From an uncultured Alphaproteobacteria bacterium (GTDB lineage Bacteria; Pseudomonadota; Alphaproteobacteria; Micropepsales; Micropepsaceae), in assembly GCA_937942205.1 (NCBI GenBank), contig CALDFO010000191.1, positions 1 through 8,721 of the forward strand: 8,721 nt of DNA, read 5' to 3'. The notes below the pieces were generated by a model. That model made no database searches. It saw nothing but the letters and a program-made list of their open reading frames with translations, and was not told where the DNA came from. Every line of letters starts with the position of its first letter. The first letter of the stretch is position 1. A program made the position numbers and the translations under genes. Below are positions 1-6,011 of the stretch, in pieces.

Positions 1-235
1 CCCCGGCCACGCCCAGCGACAGGGGCAGCAGCATCTCGGCCTGTTTGCGCAGGAAGATCATCTTGACCTCCCAGTTCACGATCAGCGGGATCAGGCCGCT
101 GATCGCCGAGGTCACCAACATGCAGAGAATCGCCAGCGCCATCAGCCCCCAGCGGCGGCCGACATAGTCGCGCAGCAGGCGGCGGATGACCGCGCTGTTG
201 CGGGCCGGATGACGGGACAGGGACGCGGAATTCAT
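1..235 (-). CDS. ABC exporter, N-terminal part (MsbA-like), cut by window edge
   Basis: Partial gene of which only the first 78 codons are present; the rest lies beyond the left edge. The peptide starts MNSASLSRHPARNSAVIRRL, then has a basic amphipathic stretch (RRLLRDYVGRRWG) followed by a hydrophobic segment at about residues 30-53 and the stretch MIFLRKQAEMLLPLSLGVAG. This pattern (short basic N-terminus, first membrane helix, an 'IF..+..EML..L' loop, then a second helix) is what I know from the start of type I ABC exporters of the MsbA lipid A flippase group in alphaproteobacteria. The ATP-binding domain is not in view, so the assignment is family-level. It follows the DUF4170 gene on the same strand after about 100 bp. 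An alternative in-frame ATG lies 18 nt upstream (at 253); neither start has a good Shine-Dalgarno. Lipid A export is an inference from similarity and neighbours. Confidence 0.6.
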   Translation of the reverse strand, partial: MNSASLSRHPARNSAVIRRLLRDYVGRRWGLMALAILCMLVTSAISGLIPLIVNWEVKMIFLRKQAEMLLPLSLGVAG

Positions 236-273
236 GCGCCGCCGCTGTAGCATGGCGGGCCGCCCAGGGCAAA

Positions 274-302
274 AATCCGCGCGAAAACAAGCCCCCCGTC
301 AA
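274..302 (-). promoter_or_regulatory. Weak candidate promoter before the ABC exporter
   Basis: On the minus strand a near-consensus -35 hexamer TTGACG (297-302) is followed after 17 nt by CGGATT (274-279), a poor -10 hexamer. It lies in the 100-bp gap between the DUF4170 gene and the ABC exporter start. Only the -35 half is convincing. The rest of the gap (236-336) shows no clear terminator: the best stem is 5 bp (CCCGT/ACGGG) with a long loop and no immediate T-run. Confidence 0.2.
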
Positions 303-336
303 GGGTGAAAACGGGTTTCAGATCAGGCGCTTAGGG

Positions 337-567
337 CTACCGATCGGTGCTGGGGTCCATCAGCCTGTGCATATGCACCACGAAATAGCGCATCTGGGCA
401 TTGTCCACCGTGGCCTGGGCCTTGGCCCGCCAGGCTTTCCGCGCTTCCTCGTAATTGGGGTACATGCCCACGAAATCCAGCTTGGACAAATCCTTGAATG
501 CGATCTGGTCGGTGGCTTTCAGTTCGCCGCCGAACACGAAGTGCAGAAGCTGCTTGGATTCGGACAT
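337..567 (-). CDS. DUF4170 family small protein
   Basis: A 76-residue cytoplasmic protein of the DUF4170 family, known mainly from alphaproteobacteria and, to my knowledge, without an assigned function. Recognisable family features are LLHFVFGGEL near residues 6-15, a DFVGMYPNYEEARKAWRAKAQ block in the middle, and the closing NAQMRYFVVHMHRLMDP. There is no signal peptide or membrane segment. I chose the ATG at 567 rather than the upstream ATG at 594 because GGAG lies about 7 nt before 567 and because the family normally begins right before the KQLLHxVFGGEL block. The gene ends in TAG. It sits 60 bp downstream of the phosphatase gene and upstream of the ABC exporter. In alphaproteobacteria I recall this small gene between a CysQ/IMPase-type gene and Kdo/lipid A genes, so an envelope-related role is possible but only inferred. 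Confidence 0.85.
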   Translation of the reverse strand: MSESKQLLHFVFGGELKATDQIAFKDLSKLDFVGMYPNYEEARKAWRAKAQATVDNAQMRYFVVHMHRLMDPSTDR

Positions 568-627
568 TGTAACTCCGTGAATGGCCGTTTGCATTGAACC
601 GCAGGGGCCGGGGCGCCCTAAACCTGC

Positions 628-1521
628 TTATTGTCGCAGCAGATGAACGATCCGGTCATGCAGGGCTGGGTTGGCCGCCACCAGGCTGGGTTGCAGCGTA
701 TCGGGCCGGTTGTAGACAAGGGCCGCGCCCGTCGCGCTGGTCAGCCGCCCGCCCGCCTCGGTCAGGATGATCTCGCCGGCCGCCAGATCCCAGTCGCGCT
801 TGGGCGTCAGGCTGACGCTGGCGTCGGCGCTGGCATCGGCCACCAGCACCACCCGGTAGGCGACCGAATTGCGGTTCTGCACATGCATGGCGGGCCAGGG
901 GGCTTTGACCAGCTGAGTCCGGTCGCCCAGCATGGCGCAGTCCGCCAGTGTTTCGCGGGTGCCGACCCGGATCGGGGTGCCGTTGCGATGGGCGCCGCCG
1001 CCCAGCCGGGCGCTGTAGAGTTCATCGGTCATGGGATTGTAGACCACGCCGCAGCAGGGGCGGCCCTGTGTCACGATCCCGGCGCAGATGGTGAAATGCG
1101 GACGCTGCTTGAGGAAGGCGACGGTGCCGTCGATCGGGTCCACCACGAAGGTCCGGTCTTTCTCCAGCCGGGCCGGATTGTCGGCGCTTTCCTCCGACAG
1201 CCAGCCGTAACCGGGCCGGGCGGCCGTCAGGGCATCATGCAGGTGCCGGTCCACCGCCAGGTCCGCCTCGGTGACGGGACTGCCACCGTCCTTGTTCCAG
1301 CGTTTGTAGTCGGTACCGAAATAGCTTCGCGCGATGTGGCCCGCGGCGCGGACCGTTTCTTCCAGCAAGGCGAGATCGTCATGGTCCGGGTTGCCTGTCG
1401 CCGGACCACCTGCTTTCGGAGGTTGCCGGTCACGCTCTTGATTGTTTCTTGTCGCGTGACCCGGCACCGGTACCGGACCCGTGCCGTCTGCTTGCGGGGC
1501 TTGCCGGTCACGCTCCGGCAA
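628..1521 (-). CDS. Inositol monophosphatase / CysQ-type phosphatase
   Basis: Magnesium-dependent, lithium-sensitive-type phosphatase of the FIG superfamily (inositol monophosphatase or 3'(2'),5'-bisphosphate nucleotidase-like). Numbering from the TTG at 1521: GGSPVTEADLAVD at 79-91, the metal-site glutamates in WLSEES (E110/E111), the core motif DPIDGT at 128-133 (metal ligands D128 and D131), and WDLAAGEIILTEAGG from 244 (D245). All catalytic motifs are present, so the enzyme should be active; the substrate cannot be read from sequence. The conserved domain begins near residue 49 (DDLALLEETVRAAG). The first 48 residues are a low-complexity Pro/Gly/Gln/Arg-rich extension produced by an imperfect DNA repeat and using codons such as AGA, ACA and AAT that are unlike the rest of the gene. 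No in-frame ATG exists before the domain: starts available are TTG 1521 (AGGG 8 nt upstream, 14-bp overlap with pmbA), GTG 1467, or a TTG at domain residue 52. The start is therefore uncertain. Confidence 0.85.
   Translation of the reverse strand: MPERDRQAPQADGTGPVPVPGHATRNNQERDRQPPKAGGPATGNPDHDDLALLEETVRAAGHIARSYFGTDYKRWNKDGGSPVTEADLAVDRHLHDALTAARPGYGWLSEESADNPARLEKDRTFVVDPIDGTVAFLKQRPHFTICAGIVTQGRPCCGVVYNPMTDELYSARLGGGAHRNGTPIRVGTRETLADCAMLGDRTQLVKAPWPAMHVQNRNSVAYRVVLVADASADASVSLTPKRDWDLAAGEIILTEAGGRLTSATGAALVYNRPDTLQPSLVAANPALHDRIVHLLRQ
1410..1515. repeat. Imperfect direct repeat pair, 78-bp period
   Basis: Two copies of a 28-bp sequence at 1410-1437 and 1488-1515 match at 25 of 28 positions by my count. 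Both share an exact 15-bp core, TTGCCGGTCACGCTC on the plus strand. The period is 78 bp, equal to 26 codons, so the phosphatase frame stays open through both. A further short match (CCGGACC at 1401-1407 and 1473-1479) suggests a longer duplicated unit that has diverged with a small indel. The copy nearer pmbA contains the pmbA stop codon. The peptide copies read ERDRQAPQADG and ERDRQPPKAGG. Confidence 0.7.
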
Positions 1522-2845
1522 GCGTCATGCCCTCGATGCGGACGGTGGGCGCGTTGGTGCCGTGGCGGAATTCCAGGTCGCTGGCGGGCGTCAGGCGGGC
1601 GAACATATCCTTGAGGTTTCCGGCGATGGTGACTTCCGAAACCGGAAACGCGATCTCGCCATTCTCGATCCAGAAACCGGCGGCGCCCCGGCTGTAATCG
1701 CCGGTCACGCCGTTGACGCCCATGCCCATCAGTTCGGTGACATAAAAGCCCTGTTTGATATCGGCGATCAGGTCTTTCACCGAAACCGTCCCGGCCTGAA
1801 GGTAGAGGTTGGTGGCGGAGGGCGAAGGCGGACCGCCTGTGCCGCGCGCCGCATGGCCGGTGGTTTCCAGGCCGAGCTGGCGCGCGCTGGCGCAGTCCAG
1901 CAGCCAGGTGGTCAGAACGCCGTCCTCGATCAGGGCGCGGCGGGCATTGGCCACGCCTTCGCCGTCGAACGGCTTGGAGCGCAGGCCGCGCACCCGATGG
2001 GGATCGTCGATGATGGCCACGCCGGGCGCGAACACCCGCGCCCCCATCCGGTCCTTGAGGAAGGAAACGCCGCGCGCGATGGACGTGCCGGAGATCGCCC
2101 CGGCAAAGTGCCCCACCAGGCCCGCGGCTTCGTCGGGATGGAACACCACCGGCACGGTCTGGGATTTCATGGAGCGGGGATTGAGCCGCTTCACCGCCTT
2201 TTCGCCCGCGCGGCGGCCGATCTCGGCGGCGTCGCGCAGGTCGCCCGCATGACGGGCGCTGGCATGGTCATAGTCGCGCTCCATGCCGGTGCCTTCGCCC
2301 GCCAGCACCGCGACGCCGATGCCGTGGCTGGTTCCGGCATAGCGGCCGTAAAAGCCGGTGCTGGTGGCCAGCGCCACGGCGCTGCGGCTGAAGGAGGCGC
2401 CGCCGCCTTCGGAATTGGTCACGCCCGGGACCGCCAGCGCCGCGCCTTCCACGGTACGGGCGCGCTCGATCAGGGTTTCGGCGCTGGGTTCCGCCGGGTC
2501 TTCCAGGTCGAGTTGCGGGAAATCGCGGGCCAGCCGGTCCTGCGGCGCCAGTCCGGCGAAACGGTCCTCGGGGGCCAGGCGCGCCATCTGCATGGCGCGG
2601 CCGGGCAGGGCGGCCAGCGCCGTGTCCGAGAAATCGGTGGTGGAGATGAAGGCGACCTTGCGTCCGGCAAAGACCCGCAGGCCCAGGTCGTAGCTTTCCG
2701 CCCGTTCCACATCCTCCAGCTTGCCCAGCCGGTAGGAGACGCTGGAGGAGACACCCTCCACGAACAGGGCGTCGGCGGCGTCGGCCCCCGCCGCCTTCGC
2801 GGCGTCCAGCAGACGGCCAAGGATTTTCTGGGGATCGTGGGTCAT
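1508..2845 (-). CDS. pmbA: PmbA/TldE, subunit of the TldD/TldE metalloprotease
   Basis: A 445-residue cytoplasmic protein of the TldD/PmbA family. In E. coli the heterologous partner TldD carries the zinc HExxxH site, while PmbA (TldE) lacks it; together they process microcin B17 and help degrade CcdA. This protein also lacks HExxxH and has PmbA-type landmarks: VVFHPDEAAGLVGHFAGAISG at about 233-253, KPFDGEG at 291-297, a Gly/Pro/Ser block GTGGPPSPSATNLYL at 335-349, and GVNGVTGDYSRGAAGFWIENGE at 376-397, close to the usual length of about 445-450. The reading frame is open further upstream to 2986, but that part overlaps ubiD and is not family-like; the ATG at 2845 starts MTHDPQKILGRLLDAAKAAG, a typical beginning, with a modest GGGAA upstream. 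It lies 67 bp after ubiD and its end overlaps the TTG start of the phosphatase gene. No tldD is in the window. Confidence 0.92.
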   Translation of the reverse strand: MTHDPQKILGRLLDAAKAAGADAADALFVEGVSSSVSYRLGKLEDVERAESYDLGLRVFAGRKVAFISTTDFSDTALAALPGRAMQMARLAPEDRFAGLAPQDRLARDFPQLDLEDPAEPSAETLIERARTVEGAALAVPGVTNSEGGGASFSRSAVALATSTGFYGRYAGTSHGIGVAVLAGEGTGMERDYDHASARHAGDLRDAAEIGRRAGEKAVKRLNPRSMKSQTVPVVFHPDEAAGLVGHFAGAISGTSIARGVSFLKDRMGARVFAPGVAIIDDPHRVRGLRSKPFDGEGVANARRALIEDGVLTTWLLDCASARQLGLETTGHAARGTGGPPSPSATNLYLQAGTVSVKDLIADIKQGFYVTELMGMGVNGVTGDYSRGAAGFWIENGEIAFPVSEVTIAGNLKDMFARLTPASDLEFRHGTNAPTVRIEGMTLAGA

Positions 2846-2867
2846 GGCTTTCCCGTGCCGCACCTTG

Positions 2868-2890
2868 AAGGCGCGGTCAAGCCGCGCCTT
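2868..2890. other. Perfect 9-bp stem-loop between ubiD and pmbA
   Basis: AAGGCGCGG (2868-2876) and CCGCGCCTT (2882-2890) are exact reverse complements around the 5-nt loop TCAAG (CTTGA in the minus-strand transcript). It occupies the centre of the 67-bp gap between the ubiD stop and the pmbA start, ending about 22 nt before the pmbA ATG. No T-run follows on either strand, so it is not a standard intrinsic terminator. It could be an mRNA processing or stability element, or a protein-binding palindrome. The loop CTTGA can alternatively pair with TCAAG just 3' of it, giving a competing 5-bp hairpin. Confidence 0.55.
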
Positions 2891-2912
2891 GCGGTAGCCG
2901 CCGTCCGCCGCG

Positions 2913-4439
2913 CTATTTCCAGATCGGTTTACCCGAACCAGGCAGGCCCAGCGATGCCCACTTTTCGGTGACCCGGCGGACCACATCGGGGTCCATGGCG
3001 ATCTTCTGACCCCATTCCCGGTGGGTTTCGGGCGGCAGCTTGTTGGTGGCGTCCAGCCCCATCTTGGAACCCAGTCCGCTCTCGGGCGAGGCGAAATCCA
3101 GATAGTCGATCGGGGTGCGTTCGATCACCGTCACGTCGCGCGCCGGGTCCATGCGGGTGGAGACCGCCCACATCACATCCTTCCAGTCGCGCGCGTCGAT
3201 GTCGTCGTCCACCACGATCACCCATTTGGTGTACATGAACTGGCGCAGGTACGACCACACCGCCATCATCACCCGCTTGGCATGGCCGGGATAGGCTTTC
3301 TTCATGCTCACCACCGCGATGCGATAGGAGCAGCCTTCCGGCGGCAGCCAGAAATCCACGATCTCGGGGAACTGCTGTTTCAGCAGCGGGATGAAGACCT
3401 CGTTCAGCGCCTCGCCCAGGATGGACGGCTCGTCGGGCGGCCGCGCGGTATAGGTGGACAGATAGACCGGATCGCGCCGCATGGTGATGGCGGTGACGGT
3501 GAAGACCGGGAATTTCTCCACCGAATTGTAATAGCCGGTATGGTCGCCATAGGGGCCTTCATCGGCATAGTCGTCGAGCGAGACTTCGCCCTCGATCACG
3601 ATCTCGGCTTCGGCGGGCACCTTCAGCGGCTGGGACACGCAGTCGGCCAGTTCGACCCGGCTGCCGCGCAACAGGCCGGCGAACTGGTATTCGCTCAGCG
3701 TCTCCGGCACCGGCGTCACCGCTGCCAGGATCATGCCGGGATCGGCCCCGATCACGGCCGCGGCGGGCAGGGGCGCGGTCTTTTCCCGGCTCCAGCGGTG
3801 ATGATGCTGCGCCCCGCCGCGATGCTTGAGCCAGCGCATGACGGTCTGGTTCCGGTTCAGCACCTGCATCCGGTAGATGCCCAGGTTGAAATTGTCCTCG
3901 CGGCTGTCGCTGGGCCCCTTGGTCACCACCAGCGGCCAGGTGATCAGCGGCGCGGGTTCGCCCGGCCAGCAGGTCTGCACCGGCAGTTTCGCCAGGTCTA
4001 TATCGCCGCCGCGCAGCACCACCTCCTGGCAGGGCGGACGCGACACGGTCTTGGGCTTCATCGCCAGCACGGTCTTGACCAGCGGCAGCAGGTCGGCGGC
4101 TTCGCCCAGCGAACGCGGCGGCTGGGGCTGGCGCAACTGGGCCAGCAGTTCGCCCACCGCGCGCAGTTCGGTGCCGGTCGTACGTGACAGGCCGCCCATC
4201 GTGACACCCATCGCCACGCGCTTCACGGTGCCGAACAGGTTGACCAGCACCGGCATGTCGCCGGGGGTGCCGTCGGCCTTGATGGGCTTTTCAAAGATCA
4301 CCGCCGGGCCGCCCTGGGCGATCAGGCGGGTCTGGATCTCGGTCATCTCCAGCACGGTGGACACCGGCTGGGTCACGCGCACCAGTTCGCCCTGCTTTTC
4401 CAGCAGGTCGCAGAACTCCCGGAGATTGCGGTAGGCCAT
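2913..4439 (-). CDS. ubiD: UbiD, 4-hydroxy-3-polyprenylbenzoate decarboxylase
   Basis: Decarboxylates 3-polyprenyl-4-hydroxybenzoate in ubiquinone synthesis, using prenylated FMN supplied by UbiX and a divalent metal. The 508-residue length is close to the roughly 497 of E. coli UbiD. Visible blocks are [10 protein letters not shown] at 183-192 and [11 protein letters not shown] at 249-259 (cofactor/metal region), EAEIVIEGE at 277-285, [11 protein letters not shown] at 294-304, [17 protein letters not shown] at 333-349, [17 protein letters not shown] at 365-381, and the C-terminal [14 protein letters not shown] at 454-467, the last three almost as in the E. coli protein. No truncation or missing block is seen. 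The start ATG at 4439 gives [19 protein letters not shown], the usual family start, though the Shine-Dalgarno is weak. The gene follows the permease after 30 bp and precedes pmbA by 67 bp. It ends in TAG. The UbiD family also contains other aromatic acid decarboxylases, but these blocks favour the ubiquinone enzyme. Confidence 0.95.
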   Translation of the reverse strand: MAYRNLREFCDLLEKQGELVRVTQPVSTVLEMTEIQTRLIAQGGPAVIFEKPIKADGTPGDMPVLVNLFGTVKRVAMGVTMGGLSRTTGTELRAVGELLAQLRQPQPPRSLGEAADLLPLVKTVLAMKPKTVSRPPCQEVVLRGGDIDLAKLPVQTCWPGEPAPLITWPLVVTKGPSDSREDNFNLGIYRMQVLNRNQTVMRWLKHRGGAQHHHRWSREKTAPLPAAAVIGADPGMILAAVTPVPETLSEYQFAGLLRGSRVELADCVSQPLKVPAEAEIVIEGEVSLDDYADEGPYGDHTGYYNSVEKFPVFTVTAITMRRDPVYLSTYTARPPDEPSILGEALNEVFIPLLKQQFPEIVDFWLPPEGCSYRIAVVSMKKAYPGHAKRVMMAVWSYLRQFMYTKWVIVVDDDIDARDWKDVMWAVSTRMDPARDVTVIERTPIDYLDFASPESGLGSKMGLDATNKLPPETHREWGQKIAMDPDVVRRVTEKWASLGLPGSGKPIWK

Positions 4440-4469
4440 GCCCGCTTTTAGGCGCGCGTTATCGTTGCA

Positions 4470-5909
4470 TCAAGAGGGCCGCTTCAAGGCGTAAGACGGC
4501 GTGCGGGCGTGTTTGCGGGCATAGAAGAAATAGACCACCAGCCCCAAAAGACCCCAGCCGATGAAGCGGATCCAGGTGTCCAGCGGCAGGCCCGCCATCA
4601 TGCCGAAGCAGACCAGCATGCCGCCGATGGGCACGATCGGCACCAGCGGGGTGCGGAAGGGGCGGGGCACGTCGGGATGGGTCCGGCGCAGGATGATGAC
4701 GCTGAGACAGACCAGCACAAAGGCGGCCAGGGTGCCGATCGCCACCAGCTCGATCAGCAGGTTTTCCGGCAGGAAAGCCGACAGCAGCGCCGCCAGCAGG
4801 CCGATCAGGATGGTGGAGAGCCAGGGCGTGCGGAAGGTGGGATGCACACGGGCGAACAGTTCGGGCAACATGCCGTCGCGCGACATGGCGTAGAAGATGC
4901 GCGACTGGCCCAGCAGCAGGCCCAGCACCACGGTCCCCAGGCCCAGCGTGGCGCCGAAATTGACCAGCGGCACCAGCCAGGCCAGCCGCGGCCCCATCGC
5001 CTGCACCGCCACCGTCACCGGCTTGGAGACGCCGAGATTGGAATAGTGCGTCACGCCGGTCATCACGATGCACATCAGCACATAGAGGACGGTGCAGAGC
5101 GCCAGCGACCCCAGGATGCCGATGGGCATGTTGCGCTGGGGGTTCTTGGTTTCCTGCGCGGCGGCGGACACGCAGTCGAAGCCGATATAGGCGAAGAACA
5201 CCACGCCGGAGGCGCGGACGATGCCGCTCCAGCCGAATTCGCCGAACACGCCCTTGTTCTCCGGGATGAAGGGGGTGAGGTTGTCGGCGGTGACATATTG
5301 CAGGCCGAAGCCGATCACCAGCAGCACCACCGCCAGCTTCAGCAGCACCATGATGCCGTTGAAGGTGACGCTGGCGCGGATGCCGATCACCAGCAGTGTG
5401 GTCAGGAACAGCACCAGGCAGAAGGCGGGCAGGTTGATCACCGCGCCGCTGAGGGCGAAGCTCTGGTCCACATTCCAGATCACCGGCGATTTGGACAGAT
5501 GCTCGGGCACATGGATGCCCATGTCGGCCATCAGGCCGTTGAAATAGCCCGACCAGCCCACCGCCACGGCCGAGCCGGCCGCCAGATATTCCAGGATCAG
5601 ATCCCAGCCGATCAGCCAGGCCAGGAATTTGCCGAAGGTGGCGAAGGTATAGCTGTAGGCGCTGCCCGCCACCGGGATCATAGAGGAGAATTCGGCATAG
5701 CACAGGCCCGCCAGGGCGCAGCCGAAACCGGCGATCAGGTAGGACAGGGTGACGCCCGGCCCGGCGAAGTTGGCGGCGGTGGTGCCGGTGGACACGAAGA
5801 TGCCCGCGCCGATGATGATGCCGATGCCCAGCCCGATGAGCTGGACCGGCCCCAATACGCGCTTCAGTTCATAGTCCGCGACAACCGTGTTTTCTTCGCT
5901 GATCGACAT
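4470..5909 (-). CDS. APC-superfamily amino acid permease (CAT-like)
   Basis: Inner-membrane amino acid transporter of the APC superfamily, nearest in pattern to the cationic amino acid transporter (CAT/YfnA) group. It has 479 residues and about 12 hydrophobic segments by eye. The substrate-binding broken helix 1 reads LGIGIIIGAGIFVSTGTTAANFAGPG (27-52). The helix 6 region and following loop read GVVFFAYIGFDCVSAAAQETKNPQRNMPIGI (235-265), where the family usually has AEE-K-NP-R; here the first Glu is Gln (Q252). The loop SRIFYAMSRDGMLPELFARVHPTFRTPW (336-363) is also a hallmark. Substrate cannot be fixed from sequence. The ATG at 5909 is preceded by a strong GGGGA-type Shine-Dalgarno (GAAGGGGAAGTC). 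It is the first gene of the leftward run and is divergent from the AGCS symporter. Its leader can fold to cover the Shine-Dalgarno, described separately. Confidence 0.93.
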   Translation of the reverse strand: MSISEENTVVADYELKRVLGPVQLIGLGIGIIIGAGIFVSTGTTAANFAGPGVTLSYLIAGFGCALAGLCYAEFSSMIPVAGSAYSYTFATFGKFLAWLIGWDLILEYLAAGSAVAVGWSGYFNGLMADMGIHVPEHLSKSPVIWNVDQSFALSGAVINLPAFCLVLFLTTLLVIGIRASVTFNGIMVLLKLAVVLLVIGFGLQYVTADNLTPFIPENKGVFGEFGWSGIVRASGVVFFAYIGFDCVSAAAQETKNPQRNMPIGILGSLALCTVLYVLMCIVMTGVTHYSNLGVSKPVTVAVQAMGPRLAWLVPLVNFGATLGLGTVVLGLLLGQSRIFYAMSRDGMLPELFARVHPTFRTPWLSTILIGLLAALLSAFLPENLLIELVAIGTLAAFVLVCLSVIILRRTHPDVPRPFRTPLVPIVPIGGMLVCFGMMAGLPLDTWIRFIGWGLLGLVVYFFYARKHARTPSYALKRPS

Positions 5910-6011
5910 GACTTCCCCTTCGCCAGGACGCCGAGTGTGTCAGAGCTATGCGAAAAAGGGGAGGGGCGTTAGGTTGCACACCGAATCGGCAATCGCGCTG
6001 CGGGGGCGGGC
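5910..6011. promoter_or_regulatory. Divergent intergenic region between two amino acid transporters
   Basis: A 102-bp gap between the divergent starts of the APC permease and the AGCS symporter must contain or border both promoters. I found no hexamer pair on either strand that fits a sigma70-type promoter well; TTGCAC (5974-5979, plus strand) has no good -10 partner. Visible elements are the inverted repeat at 5914-5962, the small palindrome CCGAATCGG (5981-5989), and purine-rich ribosome-binding stretches on both sides. A regulator binding between the genes is possible but no known operator was recognised. Confidence 0.4.
5914..5962 (-). promoter_or_regulatory. Possible Shine-Dalgarno-sequestering stem in permease leader
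   Basis: In the minus-strand leader of the permease, TCCCCTTTTTCGC (5950-5962) can pair with GCGAAGGGGA (5914-5923), giving ten base pairs with a 3-nt U bulge and a 26-nt loop. The second arm contains the permease Shine-Dalgarno, ending 4 nt before the ATG. Folding would hide the ribosome site. It requires a transcript starting upstream of 5962, which is not shown by the sequence. The long loop makes it less stable than a tight hairpin. The same symmetry could instead act as a DNA operator. Confidence 0.35.

Noticed and set aside
601..627. GGGCGCCC palindrome and GC-rich inverted sequence between the phosphatase and DUF4170 genes
   Set aside because: The 8-bp palindrome has no loop and no T-run, so it does not support a terminator; such motifs are common at this base composition.
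1481..2971. A 496-residue open frame on the plus strand opposite pmbA
   Set aside because: It mirrors pmbA, is rich in Gly/Ala/Arg/His/Gln without any family motif, and is the usual antisense shadow of high-GC coding DNA. The same applies to long antisense frames opposite ubiD, the permease and the AGCS gene.
2846..2986. Longer N-terminus for pmbA starting at 2986
   Set aside because: The extra 47 residues overlap the ubiD end and have no similarity to PmbA; the ATG at 2845 starts the typical sequence.
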